Assembly: GCA_964520325.1 (NCBI GenBank)
Contig: CAZFOB010000027.1
Location: 1 to 37,721, forward strand
Length of the DNA stretch: 37,721 nt
Source: CAZFOB01 sp964520325
Lineage (GTDB): Bacteria > Actinomycetota > JAICYB01
Direction of reading: 5' to 3'
Below the pieces are notes generated by a model. It made no database searches, was not told the DNA's origin, and was given only the letters and a program-made list of their open reading frames with translations. Position numbers and translations under genes: made by a program. The stretch's first letter is position 1. Each line of letters opens with the position of its first letter. Of this stretch, positions 13,469-23,309 are shown in pieces.

Positions 13469-15109
13469 ATGAGCGCGAACGCCATGAACGGGAACGCCAT
13501 GAACGCTAACGGAGGAGAGCTCGCTTCGGAGGTTCTGAAGCGGCGCGGCGTCGACGTCATCTACACGCTGTCCGGCGGACACATCTTTCCGATCTACGAC
13601 GGGTGCGTGAAGCGCGATATCCGTTTGTTGGACGTCCGTCACGAACAGACGGCAACCTTCGCCGCCGAGGCTCACGCCAAGCTCACACGCGGCCTCGGCG
13701 TCGCGTGCCTCACGGCGGGGCCCGGAGTCACCAACGCGGTCAGCGCGATCACGACCGCGCATTTCAACGGATCACCGTTGCTCGTCCTCGGTGGACGAGC
13801 GCCGCACAGACGCTGGGGCACCGGCTCTCTCCAGGAGCTCGACCACATCCCGATCGTCGCGAGCGTGACGAAGATGGCGCAAACCGTTGCCGACCCGGCG
13901 CGTATCCCACAGGTGCTCGACGACGCCATCTGGGCAGCGACCGCACCCCACCGGGGGCCGGTGTTCCTCGATTTCCCGATGGACGCGCTCTTCGTTCCCA
14001 CCGATGCGGAGATCCCCGAGCAACGTGCGATCACGGCCGACTTCCGTTACGGGGGCGACCCCGAGAAGGCGCAGGAGCTCGTCGCGCGCGCCGAGCGTCC
14101 GGTGATCGTTGCGGGAACCGACGTCTGGCTCAATGGTGCCGAGGAAGCGCTGCGCGAGCTCGCGGAGTCACGGCAGATCCCCGTCATCCCGAACGGGATG
14201 GGACGCGGGTGTCTTCCGTCCGACCACGCGCTGTGCTTCTCACGAGCACGATCGCTCGCATTGAAGCAAGCCGACGTCGTCATCGTCATCGGCACACCGC
14301 TCGACTTCCGCCTCGGCTTCGGCCGTTTCGGTGAGGCGAAGACGGTGCACATCCAGGATTCGCAAGAAGGCATCAGCGAGCACGCCTCGCCCGACGCCGC
14401 GCTCTGGGGCAACTCGCTGAGCGAACTCATAGGGCTGGTCGGCCGCGCCGGCGATCACCCTGACCGGACGGCGTGGGTCTCCGTGCTCCAGACCGAAGAA
14501 ACTGCGAGGCGCGCCGCCGATGAGGCCGATCTCAACTCGGAGGCTCACCCGATCCATCCTCCCCGTGTCTACGGTCTGCTTCGGGAGAAGCTCGACCGCG
14601 ACGCGATCGTGATCGGCGACGGCGGCGACTTCGTGTCCTACGCGGGACGCTTCGTCGATGTCTTCACGCCGGGGTCGTGGCTCGATCCCGGTCCGTACGG
14701 ATGCCTCGGCCTCGGCCTCGGCTACGCGATCGCCGCGAGAGTGGTTCACCCGGACAAACAGATCGTGCTCATGGCCGGCGACGGAGCGTTCGGCTTCTCT
14801 GGGATGGACGTCGACACGCTCGTTCGCCACAAGCTTCCCGTCGTGATCATCGTCGGCAACAACGGGATATGGGGGCTCGAGAAACACCCGATGCAGGCGA
14901 TCTACGGATACGACGTCGCGGCCGACCTCAACCAGGACACTCGCTACGACAAGATCGTGGAGGCGTTCGGTGGAGCTGGGGAGACCGTCGAGAAAGCGTC
15001 ACAACTCTCCGACGCCTTCGACCGCGCGAGCAACAGCGGCGTGCCCTACCTGTTGAACGTGCTGACCGATCCGAGCGACGCCTATCCCCGTTCGTCGAAC
15101 CTGGCCTAG
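13469..15109 (+). CDS. ilvG: TPP-dependent acetolactate synthase-like enzyme (IlvG-like)
   Basis: A 546-residue thiamine-diphosphate enzyme close in pattern to mycobacterial IlvG (Rv1820 type). The N-terminal PYR domain has YTLSGGHIFPIYDGC, the catalytic Glu in RHEQTATFAAE (E59) and AGPGVTNAVSAI. The central domain is at about 190-340. The C-terminal PP domain has the GDGAFGF...NNGIWG cofactor motif (about 437-466). Acetolactate synthases condense two pyruvates for valine and leucine synthesis, but solitary IlvG-like proteins without a regulatory subunit may act on other 2-oxo acids or as 2-hydroxyacyl-CoA lyases. No ilvN lies nearby. The start region repeats AACGCCATGAACG, so ATG 13484 or 13499 could also be used. 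Confidence 0.85.
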   Translation: MSANAMNGNAMNANGGELASEVLKRRGVDVIYTLSGGHIFPIYDGCVKRDIRLLDVRHEQTATFAAEAHAKLTRGLGVACLTAGPGVTNAVSAITTAHFNGSPLLVLGGRAPHRRWGTGSLQELDHIPIVASVTKMAQTVADPARIPQVLDDAIWAATAPHRGPVFLDFPMDALFVPTDAEIPEQRAITADFRYGGDPEKAQELVARAERPVIVAGTDVWLNGAEEALRELAESRQIPVIPNGMGRGCLPSDHALCFSRARSLALKQADVVIVIGTPLDFRLGFGRFGEAKTVHIQDSQEGISEHASPDAALWGNSLSELIGLVGRAGDHPDRTAWVSVLQTEETARRAADEADLNSEAHPIHPPRVYGLLREKLDRDAIVIGDGGDFVSYAGRFVDVFTPGSWLDPGPYGCLGLGLGYAIAARVVHPDKQIVLMAGDGAFGFSGMDVDTLVRHKLPVVIIVGNNGIWGLEKHPMQAIYGYDVAADLNQDTRYDKIVEAFGGAGETVEKASQLSDAFDRASNSGVPYLLNVLTDPSDAYPRSSNLA

Positions 15110-15477
15110 TCCCAGCCCAGCTCAACGAGGCGGGCGTCCGATATGCCGAAGTGGTGCGCGATCTCGTGGATCACCGTCGTGATGACCTGATCGGTGACCT
15201 CTTCGAGATCGTCGCAGGCACTCAGTATCGGACGCCGAAAGATCGTGATCTTGTCGGGGAGCACGAACGTGTAGCCCTGTCCGCGTTCGGTCTGTGGCAC
15301 ACCTTCATAGAGGCCGAACAGTGTGCCGTTTGGAGCGAGATGAGCGATCTGATCGGGTCGCGGCTCCTGCTCGACGACGACCATCACGTTGTCGAGATGT
15401 GAGGCAAATGGCTCGGGGAGCCCGTCCATCGCGTCGGCGACGAGCGATTCGAACGCTTCGAGGGAAAGCTCGAGCAT
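15106..15477 (-). CDS. Metallopeptidase-like zincin (PF06262 type)
   Basis: A 123-residue protein with HEIAHHFGISD (H104, E105, H108) at the end of a small alpha/beta domain. This matches the minimal zincin family common in Actinobacteria next to housekeeping genes. The third metal ligand may be the Asp in GISDARL. Its substrate is unknown. The 3' end overlaps the stop codon of the IlvG-like gene (convergent), and its start touches the end of the thioesterase gene, so it is the last gene of a three-gene minus-strand operon with the thioesterase and SDR. Confidence 0.85.
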   Translation of the reverse strand: MLELSLEAFESLVADAMDGLPEPFASHLDNVMVVVEQEPRPDQIAHLAPNGTLFGLYEGVPQTERGQGYTFVLPDKITIFRRPILSACDDLEEVTDQVITTVIHEIAHHFGISDARLVELGWD

Positions 15478-15860
15478 CAGCGCTGCTCGGCGGTTTTCAT
15501 GAAGGCCTTACGGTCAACTCGCACGCGCACGTGCGTGCCACGTGCGATCACGCCGGCGGGATCGGACGCTTCGATCCGAAACGAGATCCGGCGTCCTTCG
15601 ACACCTCCCACGCGCGCGTGTGCCTTGACGTGCGTGCCGGGCAACGTCGGCGCGAGGTGTTCGATGTCGACGTGGACGCCGACGGTGGTTTCGTTGGGGC
15701 CGAGCTTGCCCGTCACCGCGTGGACGGCCGCGAGTTCGCACAACGCGACAACGGCCGGTGTTCCGAGCACGCCGACGTCGCCCGATCCGAGCATGGTTGC
15801 GGTGTCGTCGTGGGTCACGGTGCGTTCGACCGTTGCTTCGAGCCCGATCTCGACGCTCAT
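15477..15860 (-). CDS. Hotdog-fold thioesterase (FlK-like)
   Basis: A 127-residue hotdog protein of the type related to fluoroacetyl-CoA thioesterase: the stretch LGSGDVGVLGTPAVVALCE leads into the central helix (AAVHAVTGKL), followed by strands containing TTVGVHVDIEHLAPTLPG. It should hydrolyse an acyl-CoA or acyl-carrier thioester in the cytoplasm. It overlaps the SDR gene by four bases and the zincin by one, so the three are co-translated. The natural substrate cannot be read from sequence. Confidence 0.85.
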   Translation of the reverse strand: MSVEIGLEATVERTVTHDDTATMLGSGDVGVLGTPAVVALCELAAVHAVTGKLGPNETTVGVHVDIEHLAPTLPGTHVKAHARVGGVEGRRISFRIEASDPAGVIARGTHVRVRVDRKAFMKTAEQR

Positions 15861-16645
15861 AGATCGGGCATGCCGAGGTCGGCGTTGGGTTGCTCGATCC
15901 CGCCATCGACCTCGAGCACCTTGCCGGTGATGTAGCTACCGGCCGGCGAGGCCAGGTAGACCACAGCCGCTGCGATGTCGTTGGGCTCACCGATACGTCG
16001 GAGCGGTGTCGCGTTCTCCATCGCGGTCCGAAGTGCTTCGTCTTGCACGATGACATCGAGCGCCGACGTCCCGATCGATCCGACGGCGATCGCGTTCACA
16101 CGGATGCGTGGCGCGAGGTCGGCCGCAGCCAGGCGGGTGTAGTGCGAGAGTGCAGCCTTTGCCGTGCCGTATGCGACGAAGCCCCGTCCGGACAGCCGTC
16201 CCATGGCCGAGGAGATGTTCACCACGGCTCCGCCGCCGCCAGCGAGCATCAACGGCACAGCTGCGCGAGTCAGGGCGTGAGCGGTCGTGACGTTGAAGTG
16301 CAGGGCGCGTTCGAGGAATCCCGGCGAGGTGTCGAGGAAGGCACGCGGCAATGCGCCGCCCACATTGTTGATGACGACGTCGAGGCGTCCGAAGGCGTCC
16401 ATCGCGGCGGTCGCGAGGCCGGCGACAGCGTCGAGATCGTTGAGGTCGGCGACAACCGTGACGGCGCGGCGTCCGGCGGCAACGATGCGGGCAGCAACGT
16501 CGTTCAGCTGCTCCTCGGTGCGCGCGGAGATCAGCACGTCGGCGCCCGACTGCGCGAGTGCGACGGCCGTGGCGGCACCGATGCCGCGTCCGGCCCCGGT
16601 GACCACGGCCGCGCTGTCGTCGAGACGGAACCTGTCGCCGATCAT
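15857..16645 (-). CDS. Short-chain dehydrogenase/reductase
   Basis: A 262-residue classical SDR. The Rossmann glycine motif TGAGRGIG is at 16-23, NNVGG at about 93-97, the catalytic Ser near 145, and YGTAK gives Y159 and K163. The C-terminal VDGG motif is present. It should reduce or oxidise a carbonyl/alcohol with NAD(P). The partnership with a thioesterase suggests an acyl-CoA or fatty-acid context, by inference. It is the first gene of the minus-strand operon. Confidence 0.9.
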   Translation of the reverse strand: MIGDRFRLDDSAAVVTGAGRGIGAATAVALAQSGADVLISARTEEQLNDVAARIVAAGRRAVTVVADLNDLDAVAGLATAAMDAFGRLDVVINNVGGALPRAFLDTSPGFLERALHFNVTTAHALTRAAVPLMLAGGGGAVVNISSAMGRLSGRGFVAYGTAKAALSHYTRLAAADLAPRIRVNAIAVGSIGTSALDVIVQDEALRTAMENATPLRRIGEPNDIAAAVVYLASPAGSYITGKVLEVDGGIEQPNADLGMPDL

Positions 16646-16651
16646 CCGGTC

Positions 16652-16687
16652 ACCAGGCTAATCGCGTCGACCAGGCTCATCGCGTCG
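16652..16687. repeat. 18-bp tandem duplication upstream of the SDR gene
   Basis: ACCAGGCTAATCGCGTCG is followed at once by ACCAGGCTCATCGCGTCG, differing at one base. It lies just upstream of the SDR start, within the divergent SDR/aquaporin promoter region. It is either a slippage product or a paired regulator site. Confidence 0.5.
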
Positions 16688-16778
16688 AGAGGAGTGACTC
16701 ACCCCCCGAGGTTCTGATAGACGGTACGCGGCCGTTTGTCCCGGTCGTATATCCCGGCCTTGTACGAGGGAGGACGTA

Positions 16779-17531
16779 GTGACCAAGAGCCTGCAAGCGT
16801 GGGCGGGTGAGCTCGTCGGCACGTTCATGTTCGTCACGATCATCGGTGGGTCGGTGATCCTCGCGAGCGACTTCGGGGCCATCGGGCTCGGTCTCTCGCA
16901 CGCCTTCGGATTGGGCGGAACGATCTGCATCTTCGCTGCGGTCTCGGGGGCCCATTTCAACCCGGCCGTGACGATCTCCGCGTGGATCGGCCGCAAGATC
17001 TCGAGCGCGGACGCGCTCGGCTATGTGGCGTGTCAGGTGCTCGGGGCGCTCGCCGCGGGGATCACGCTTCGCGTCATGTTCGCGGAAAGCGTGTGGCGCG
17101 CGTCCAACATCGGGACTCCGGCGCTCACGGTTTCGTCCGGTAAGGGCCTGCTCATCGAGGCGCTGCTCACGTTCTTCCTGGTCCTCACCGTCTGGGGCAC
17201 CGGCATCGACGAACGGGGGCCGAAGGTTGGTGGATTCGCGATCGGAGCAACCCTCGGCGCCATGGTTCTCGCCTTCGGCCCCCTCACCGGGGTCGGTCTG
17301 AACCCTGCGCGATACATCGGCCCCGCGGCGGTGGCCGGCGCTGTGGACGACTGGTGGGTCTACCTGTTCGGGCCGATCATCGGCGGAGTCGCGGCCGGGA
17401 TCATCTATCCGACGTTGTTCTGGGGCGGTTTCCCGTTCGCGCGCATCGGCGGTTCGCCGGATCTGTCGCCGGACACGGTCTCGCCGCCGCCCAAGCGCAA
17501 GCCGGCGACCAGCAGGCGCTCGACGATGTAG
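16779..17531 (+). CDS. MIP-family channel (aquaporin/glycerol facilitator)
   Basis: A 250-residue membrane channel with six hydrophobic helices and both NPA half-helices (HFNPAVT at 61-63, GLNPARYIGP at 175-177). The GTG start has GAGGGAGGA upstream. It carries water or small uncharged solutes across the inner membrane. In the AqpZ alignment the His that narrows the water filter falls at Val here (AMVLAFG), while the filter Arg (NPAR) is kept, so a wider or different pore is possible. The cytoplasmic tail is basic and proline-rich (PPPKRKPATSRR). The stop codon lies inside the operator-like repeat of the next gene. Confidence 0.9.
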   Translation: MTKSLQAWAGELVGTFMFVTIIGGSVILASDFGAIGLGLSHAFGLGGTICIFAAVSGAHFNPAVTISAWIGRKISSADALGYVACQVLGALAAGITLRVMFAESVWRASNIGTPALTVSSGKGLLIEALLTFFLVLTVWGTGIDERGPKVGGFAIGATLGAMVLAFGPLTGVGLNPARYIGPAAVAGAVDDWWVYLFGPIIGGVAAGIIYPTLFWGGFPFARIGGSPDLSPDTVSPPPKRKPATSRRSTM

Positions 17532-17547
17532 CTACAAAGCGCTACAT
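17526..17547. promoter_or_regulatory. Antitoxin operator-like inverted repeat
   Basis: ATGTAGC at 17526-17532 and GCTACAT at 17541-17547 form a perfect 7-bp dyad with an 8-base spacer. An overlapping TGTAGCTACA palindrome covers the first arm. It lies directly before the antitoxin start and includes the aquaporin stop codon. Autorepression by antitoxin or toxin-antitoxin complex is the expected use. Confidence 0.5.
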
Positions 17548-17554
17548 TGGAACT

Positions 17555-17845
17555 ATGCACGCTGTGGGGATCCGTGAGCTCAAGAACAAGCTGAGCGAGT
17601 ACATCCGTCTGGTTCGAGCTGGTGAGGAGGTGCTCGTCACCGATCGCGGCGAAGTTGTCGCCGTCTTGGCGCCGCCCGGCCGCTCCGCCCTGAAGGGCCT
17701 CTCACCCGGCCTCGCCAAGCTTGTCGGCCAGGGCGATGTGCGCTTGGGGCTCCCCAACAGGCCGGACGTGTATCGAAGGTTTCCACCGATCGCACCTCCG
17801 GGCACCGCCCAACAACTGCTCGACGCCGAACGCGGAGAACGGTGA
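17555..17845 (+). CDS. Phd/YefM-type antitoxin (VapB role)
   Basis: A 96-residue protein with the N-terminal Phd/YefM DNA-binding fold: VGIRELKNKLSEYIRLVRAGEEVLVTDRGEVVAVL. The C-terminal half (GLPNRPDVYRRFPPIAPPG) is the flexible toxin-neutralising region. The final bases overlap the toxin start (17842) by four, the usual coupling of a toxin-antitoxin pair. It should repress its own promoter through the inverted repeat at 17526-17547. Confidence 0.88.
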   Translation: MHAVGIRELKNKLSEYIRLVRAGEEVLVTDRGEVVAVLAPPGRSALKGLSPGLAKLVGQGDVRLGLPNRPDVYRRFPPIAPPGTAQQLLDAERGER

Positions 17846-18270
17846 CGGTCTACGCGGAATCGAGCGCGATCCTGGCCTGGCTTCTCGCCGAAGCCGAGGA
17901 AGAACGAGTGCTCGAGGTCCTCGGCTCGCAGACGCGGGTGTTCCTGTCTGAGCTTGCGCTGGTCGAGGTCGACCGGGCGTTTCATCGCGGTGTTCATCTC
18001 GGCAGCGTGACTGCTGCTCAAGCGCGTGAGCGCCGCGAAGCACTGGACGGCGCATCGGAGCATTGGAGCATCATCCAGCTCGTCTCCGAGGTCGTGGACC
18101 GCGCGCGCCGGCCGATGCCCATCGAGCCGGTGCGGTCCCTCGATGCTTTGCACCTGGCCACCGCGCTCCATGTCCGCACCGCAGAGCCAACGATCTCCAT
18201 GCTGTCTCTCGACGAGCGCGTTCGAGCCAACGCACTTGCACTCGGGTTCGAGGTCACGCCACAGCCGTAG
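17842..18270 (+). CDS. PIN-domain toxin (VapC family)
   Basis: A 142-residue PIN ribonuclease. The N-terminal strand is TVYAESSAILAWLL, with the first acidic position read as Glu rather than the more common Asp. ALVEVDRAF holds the second acidic region, and SLDALHLATAL holds the third Asp. MLSLDERVRANALALGF is the canonical end. PIN toxins cut specific tRNAs or rRNA sites with Mg2+. The gene overlaps its antitoxin. The alaS start follows 34 bases later, so this pair sits between an aquaporin and a housekeeping operon. Confidence 0.87.
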   Translation: MTVYAESSAILAWLLAEAEEERVLEVLGSQTRVFLSELALVEVDRAFHRGVHLGSVTAAQARERREALDGASEHWSIIQLVSEVVDRARRPMPIEPVRSLDALHLATALHVRTAEPTISMLSLDERVRANALALGFEVTPQP

Positions 18271-18303
18271 CGGCGGCCTCCGACGCCGGTACCCTTACTC
18301 ATC

Positions 18304-20943
<2,640 letters not shown>

Positions 20944-20953
20944 AGCTGTTGAC

Positions 20954-21361
20954 TTGAGGGTTCTGGGAGTGGATCTCGGATCGGTGCGTGTCGGCCTTGC
21001 GCTCTCCGACCCCGGTGGTCTCATCGCTCAGCCGCTCGACGTCGTGCCGCGCGCCGACGCCGTTGACAACATCACCGCCCGCGTCCGCGATCTCGAGATC
21101 GACGAGGTCGTGGTCGGCATCCCCTATCGGATGGACGGCTCTGAGGGCATCGAAGCCAGAGCCGCCGAGGAGTTCGTGAAGACGCTCGAGGGACGGCTCA
21201 GCATCCCGGTGTCCCCATTCGACGAGCGGTTATCGACGAAGGAGGCCGAGCGCGCGATGCGTGTCGGTGGCATGCCGGCCAGGAAGCAACGGGGCGTCGT
21301 CGACAAGGTCGCCGCCGCGATCGTGCTTCAGGCGTTCCTCGACAGCCGGCGGCGCCATTGA
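20954..21361 (+). CDS. ruvX: YqgF/RuvX-type RNase H-fold protein
   Basis: A 135-residue RNase H-like protein with LGVDLGSVRVGLALSD at the start, a second acidic strand (VVVGIPYRMDGSEG), and PFDERLSTKEAE and DKVAAAIVLQAFL at the end. Members mature 16S rRNA 5' ends and were first described as Holliday-junction resolvases. The TTG at 20954 gives the complete first strand; a GTG at 20969 would remove it. The stop codon overlaps the TTG start of mltG (TTGA). Confidence 0.9.
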   Translation: MRVLGVDLGSVRVGLALSDPGGLIAQPLDVVPRADAVDNITARVRDLEIDEVVVGIPYRMDGSEGIEARAAEEFVKTLEGRLSIPVSPFDERLSTKEAERAMRVGGMPARKQRGVVDKVAAAIVLQAFLDSRRRH

Positions 21362-22374
21362 CCGGTAAGCGGATCCGCAAAACGATCCGCAAGCTGGCCG
21401 CCGCCGTCATTGCGGTCGTGGTGCTTGCCGCCGGGGCCGGCGCGTTCTTCTGGTTCAACCGTCCGGCACCGGGTGAACGCATCGAGATCGCCATCGCGAG
21501 CGGCGCGACCACGACTCAGGTCGCGGAGATGCTGGCCGAGAAGGACGTCATCGGTTCGACCCTCGCGTTCCGCATCGCTGTCAAGGTTCGCGGGATGGAC
21601 GGAAAGCTCAAAGCCGGTCGCTACGAGATGGCCAGGGGCCTCGGCGTGCAAGGGGCGCTCGACGTGCTCTCGCGCGCGCCGATCGAGAAGGGCACGGCTG
21701 TGGCGATCCCACCGGGCTTTTCCGTGAGACAGATCGCCGAGCGCGTCGGTGCGCGGACACAGATCGGGCGAGATGCGTTCCTCGCGGCGGCGACCAACGG
21801 GGGTGTCCGTGCGTCGATGCAGCCGGGCAACGTCGCGACGTTGGAAGGCTTCCTCTACCCCGAGACCTACTTCGTCGGCGAAGCTGAGACGGCGGCCGTA
21901 GCGGCAGAGCGGATGGTCCGCCTGTTCGAAGCGCGCACGAACGACCTCGACTGGTCCTATCCACAAGCGCGCAAGATCTCGCGCTACCAGGCGCTGATCA
22001 TCGCGTCGCTGATCGAACGTGAAGCACGCGTTCCGGAGGACCGTGCGAAGGTCGCGGCCGTGATCTACAACCGGCTCGCGAAAGGCATGCGTCTGCAGAT
22101 CGACATCACCGCGCTCTACGGACTCGACGAACACAAAGTGCCGACGCGAGCCGACCTGCGCCGTGAGTCTCCGTACAACACCTACCTCATCGACGGACTT
22201 CCGCCGACGCCGATCGCGAGCCCGGGCATCGATTCGATCCGCGCGGCGCTCAACCCGGCCGACATCGACGCCATCTACTACGTGGTGATCGATCCGTCCG
22301 GCCGCCACGGCTTCACGAACGACCCCGAAGAGTTCGAACGCCTGAAGCAGAAGCGCCCTCCTGAGGTCCACTGA
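21358..22374 (+). CDS. mltG: Endolytic murein transglycosylase MltG
   Basis: A 338-residue inner-membrane protein. It has a short basic N-terminus, one membrane helix (AAAVIAVVVLAAGAGAFFWF, about 14-33), a LysM-like region and the YceG domain. LEGFLYPETYF, ASLIEREA (catalytic Glu), VIYNRL, LQID and the closing PIASPG, AALNPA and YYVV motifs are all in place. It cleaves nascent glycan strands and is thought to set their length. The start is TTG overlapping the ruvX stop. Its last bases are part of a 17-bp tandem duplication that reaches the aroE start. Confidence 0.93.
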   Translation: MTGKRIRKTIRKLAAAVIAVVVLAAGAGAFFWFNRPAPGERIEIAIASGATTTQVAEMLAEKDVIGSTLAFRIAVKVRGMDGKLKAGRYEMARGLGVQGALDVLSRAPIEKGTAVAIPPGFSVRQIAERVGARTQIGRDAFLAAATNGGVRASMQPGNVATLEGFLYPETYFVGEAETAAVAAERMVRLFEARTNDLDWSYPQARKISRYQALIIASLIEREARVPEDRAKVAAVIYNRLAKGMRLQIDITALYGLDEHKVPTRADLRRESPYNTYLIDGLPPTPIASPGIDSIRAALNPADIDAIYYVVIDPSGRHGFTNDPEEFERLKQKRPPEVH

Positions 22375-22394
22375 TGGCCGAGGTCCACTGATGG
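22363..22394. repeat. 17-bp tandem duplication at the mltG-aroE junction
   Basis: GAGGTCCACTGATGG occurs at 22363-22377 and again at 22380-22394, a period of 17 bases. The first copy supplies the end of mltG and an ATG overlapping its stop; that ATG leads into a five-codon dead end. The second copy supplies the working aroE ATG at 22391. The duplication turned a likely ATGA overlap into a 16-base gap. Confidence 0.75.
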
Positions 22395-23239
22395 AATCGT
22401 TCCCGGACGCGCGCACCGAGCTGGTCGGCTTGGTCGGCCATCCCGTCGCGCACTCGCTGTCACCGGCGTTCTGGAACCCGGCGCTGCGGGACGCCGGACG
22501 AAACGCCGTTTTCCTCGCCTTTGACGTGCCACCTGAGGGCTTCGCAGCCTTCGTCCACGGCATGGCCGGGGTCGCCCGCGGATTCAACGTGACGATCCCG
22601 CACAAGCTCGCCGCGTACCAGATCTGCACAGATCGCTCGGAGGTCGCTGAAGCAACAGGTGCGGTCAACGTCCTCGTCCTCGGCCCCGACGAGAAGATCT
22701 TCGGCGGCAACACCGACGTGCACGGGGTGACGCAGGCGATCGCGGCGCTCGATGTGGACGCGCGTACCGCTCTCGTCCTCGGTGCCGGGGGAGCGGCTCG
22801 CGCGGCCGTCCATGCATTGAACGCGCAAGGCATCGACGTGGCCGTCGCGAACCGCACGGACGGACGAGCGTCGGCACTCAGCGAACGGACCGTCGCATGG
22901 GACGACGTCCGGCAGGCGATCGGTGACTTCGATCTCGTCGTCCACACCACATCCGTCGGGCTCGACGGAAGGACGACCGTGCTCGACGTTGGTGCCCTCA
23001 GAACGGCCGCCGGCAAGAACCTCAAAGCGGTGCTCGATGTCGTGTACGTCCCCGGCGAAACGCCGCTCGTCCACGCGGCCCGCGCCGCCGGGATCAGAGC
23101 GGAGGACGGCTTGCGGATGCTGGTCCACCAGGCCGCCGAAGCCTGGCGTCTGCTCTTCGGGTCCGCAGGGCCGATAGACGTGATGTACGCCGCGGCCGTC
23201 CAGGCGGCAGGCCGGGCCGCCGGCGGCAACCAGGCTTAA
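22391..23239 (+). CDS. aroE: Shikimate dehydrogenase
   Basis: A 282-residue enzyme that reduces 3-dehydroshikimate with NADPH. VGHPVAHSLSPAFWN binds substrate, NVTIPHK carries the catalytic Lys, and GGNTDVHG carries the catalytic Asp. LGAGGAARA is the nucleotide-binding loop and ANRTDGRA the NADP phosphate site. The C-terminal GLRMLVHQAAEAW is intact. It belongs to the conserved mltG-aroE-pil run. Confidence 0.93.
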   Translation: MESFPDARTELVGLVGHPVAHSLSPAFWNPALRDAGRNAVFLAFDVPPEGFAAFVHGMAGVARGFNVTIPHKLAAYQICTDRSEVAEATGAVNVLVLGPDEKIFGGNTDVHGVTQAIAALDVDARTALVLGAGGAARAAVHALNAQGIDVAVANRTDGRASALSERTVAWDDVRQAIGDFDLVVHTTSVGLDGRTTVLDVGALRTAAGKNLKAVLDVVYVPGETPLVHAARAAGIRAEDGLRMLVHQAAEAWRLLFGSAGPIDVMYAAAVQAAGRAAGGNQA

Positions 23240-23251
23240 GAACGACTCATC

Positions 23252-23269
23252 CGGCCCCCGCGGGGGCCG
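23252..23269. repeat. 18-bp GC palindrome before pilB
   Basis: CGGCCCCCGCGGGGGCCG is a perfect palindrome in the 70-base gap between aroE and pilB. It could form a transcript hairpin that attenuates read-through, though no T-run follows. It separates the metabolic genes from the pilus genes. Confidence 0.5.
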
Positions 23270-23309
23270 ACATCAGTCTGTGAGCCCGCCTCCGAGGGGA
23301 ACGAGTGCG

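Noticed and set aside
21328..23229. A 633-codon minus-strand frame across mltG and aroE
   Set aside because: It is a shadow of two well-supported genes, low in complexity (Ala/Arg/Ser/Pro), with no start signal or motif.
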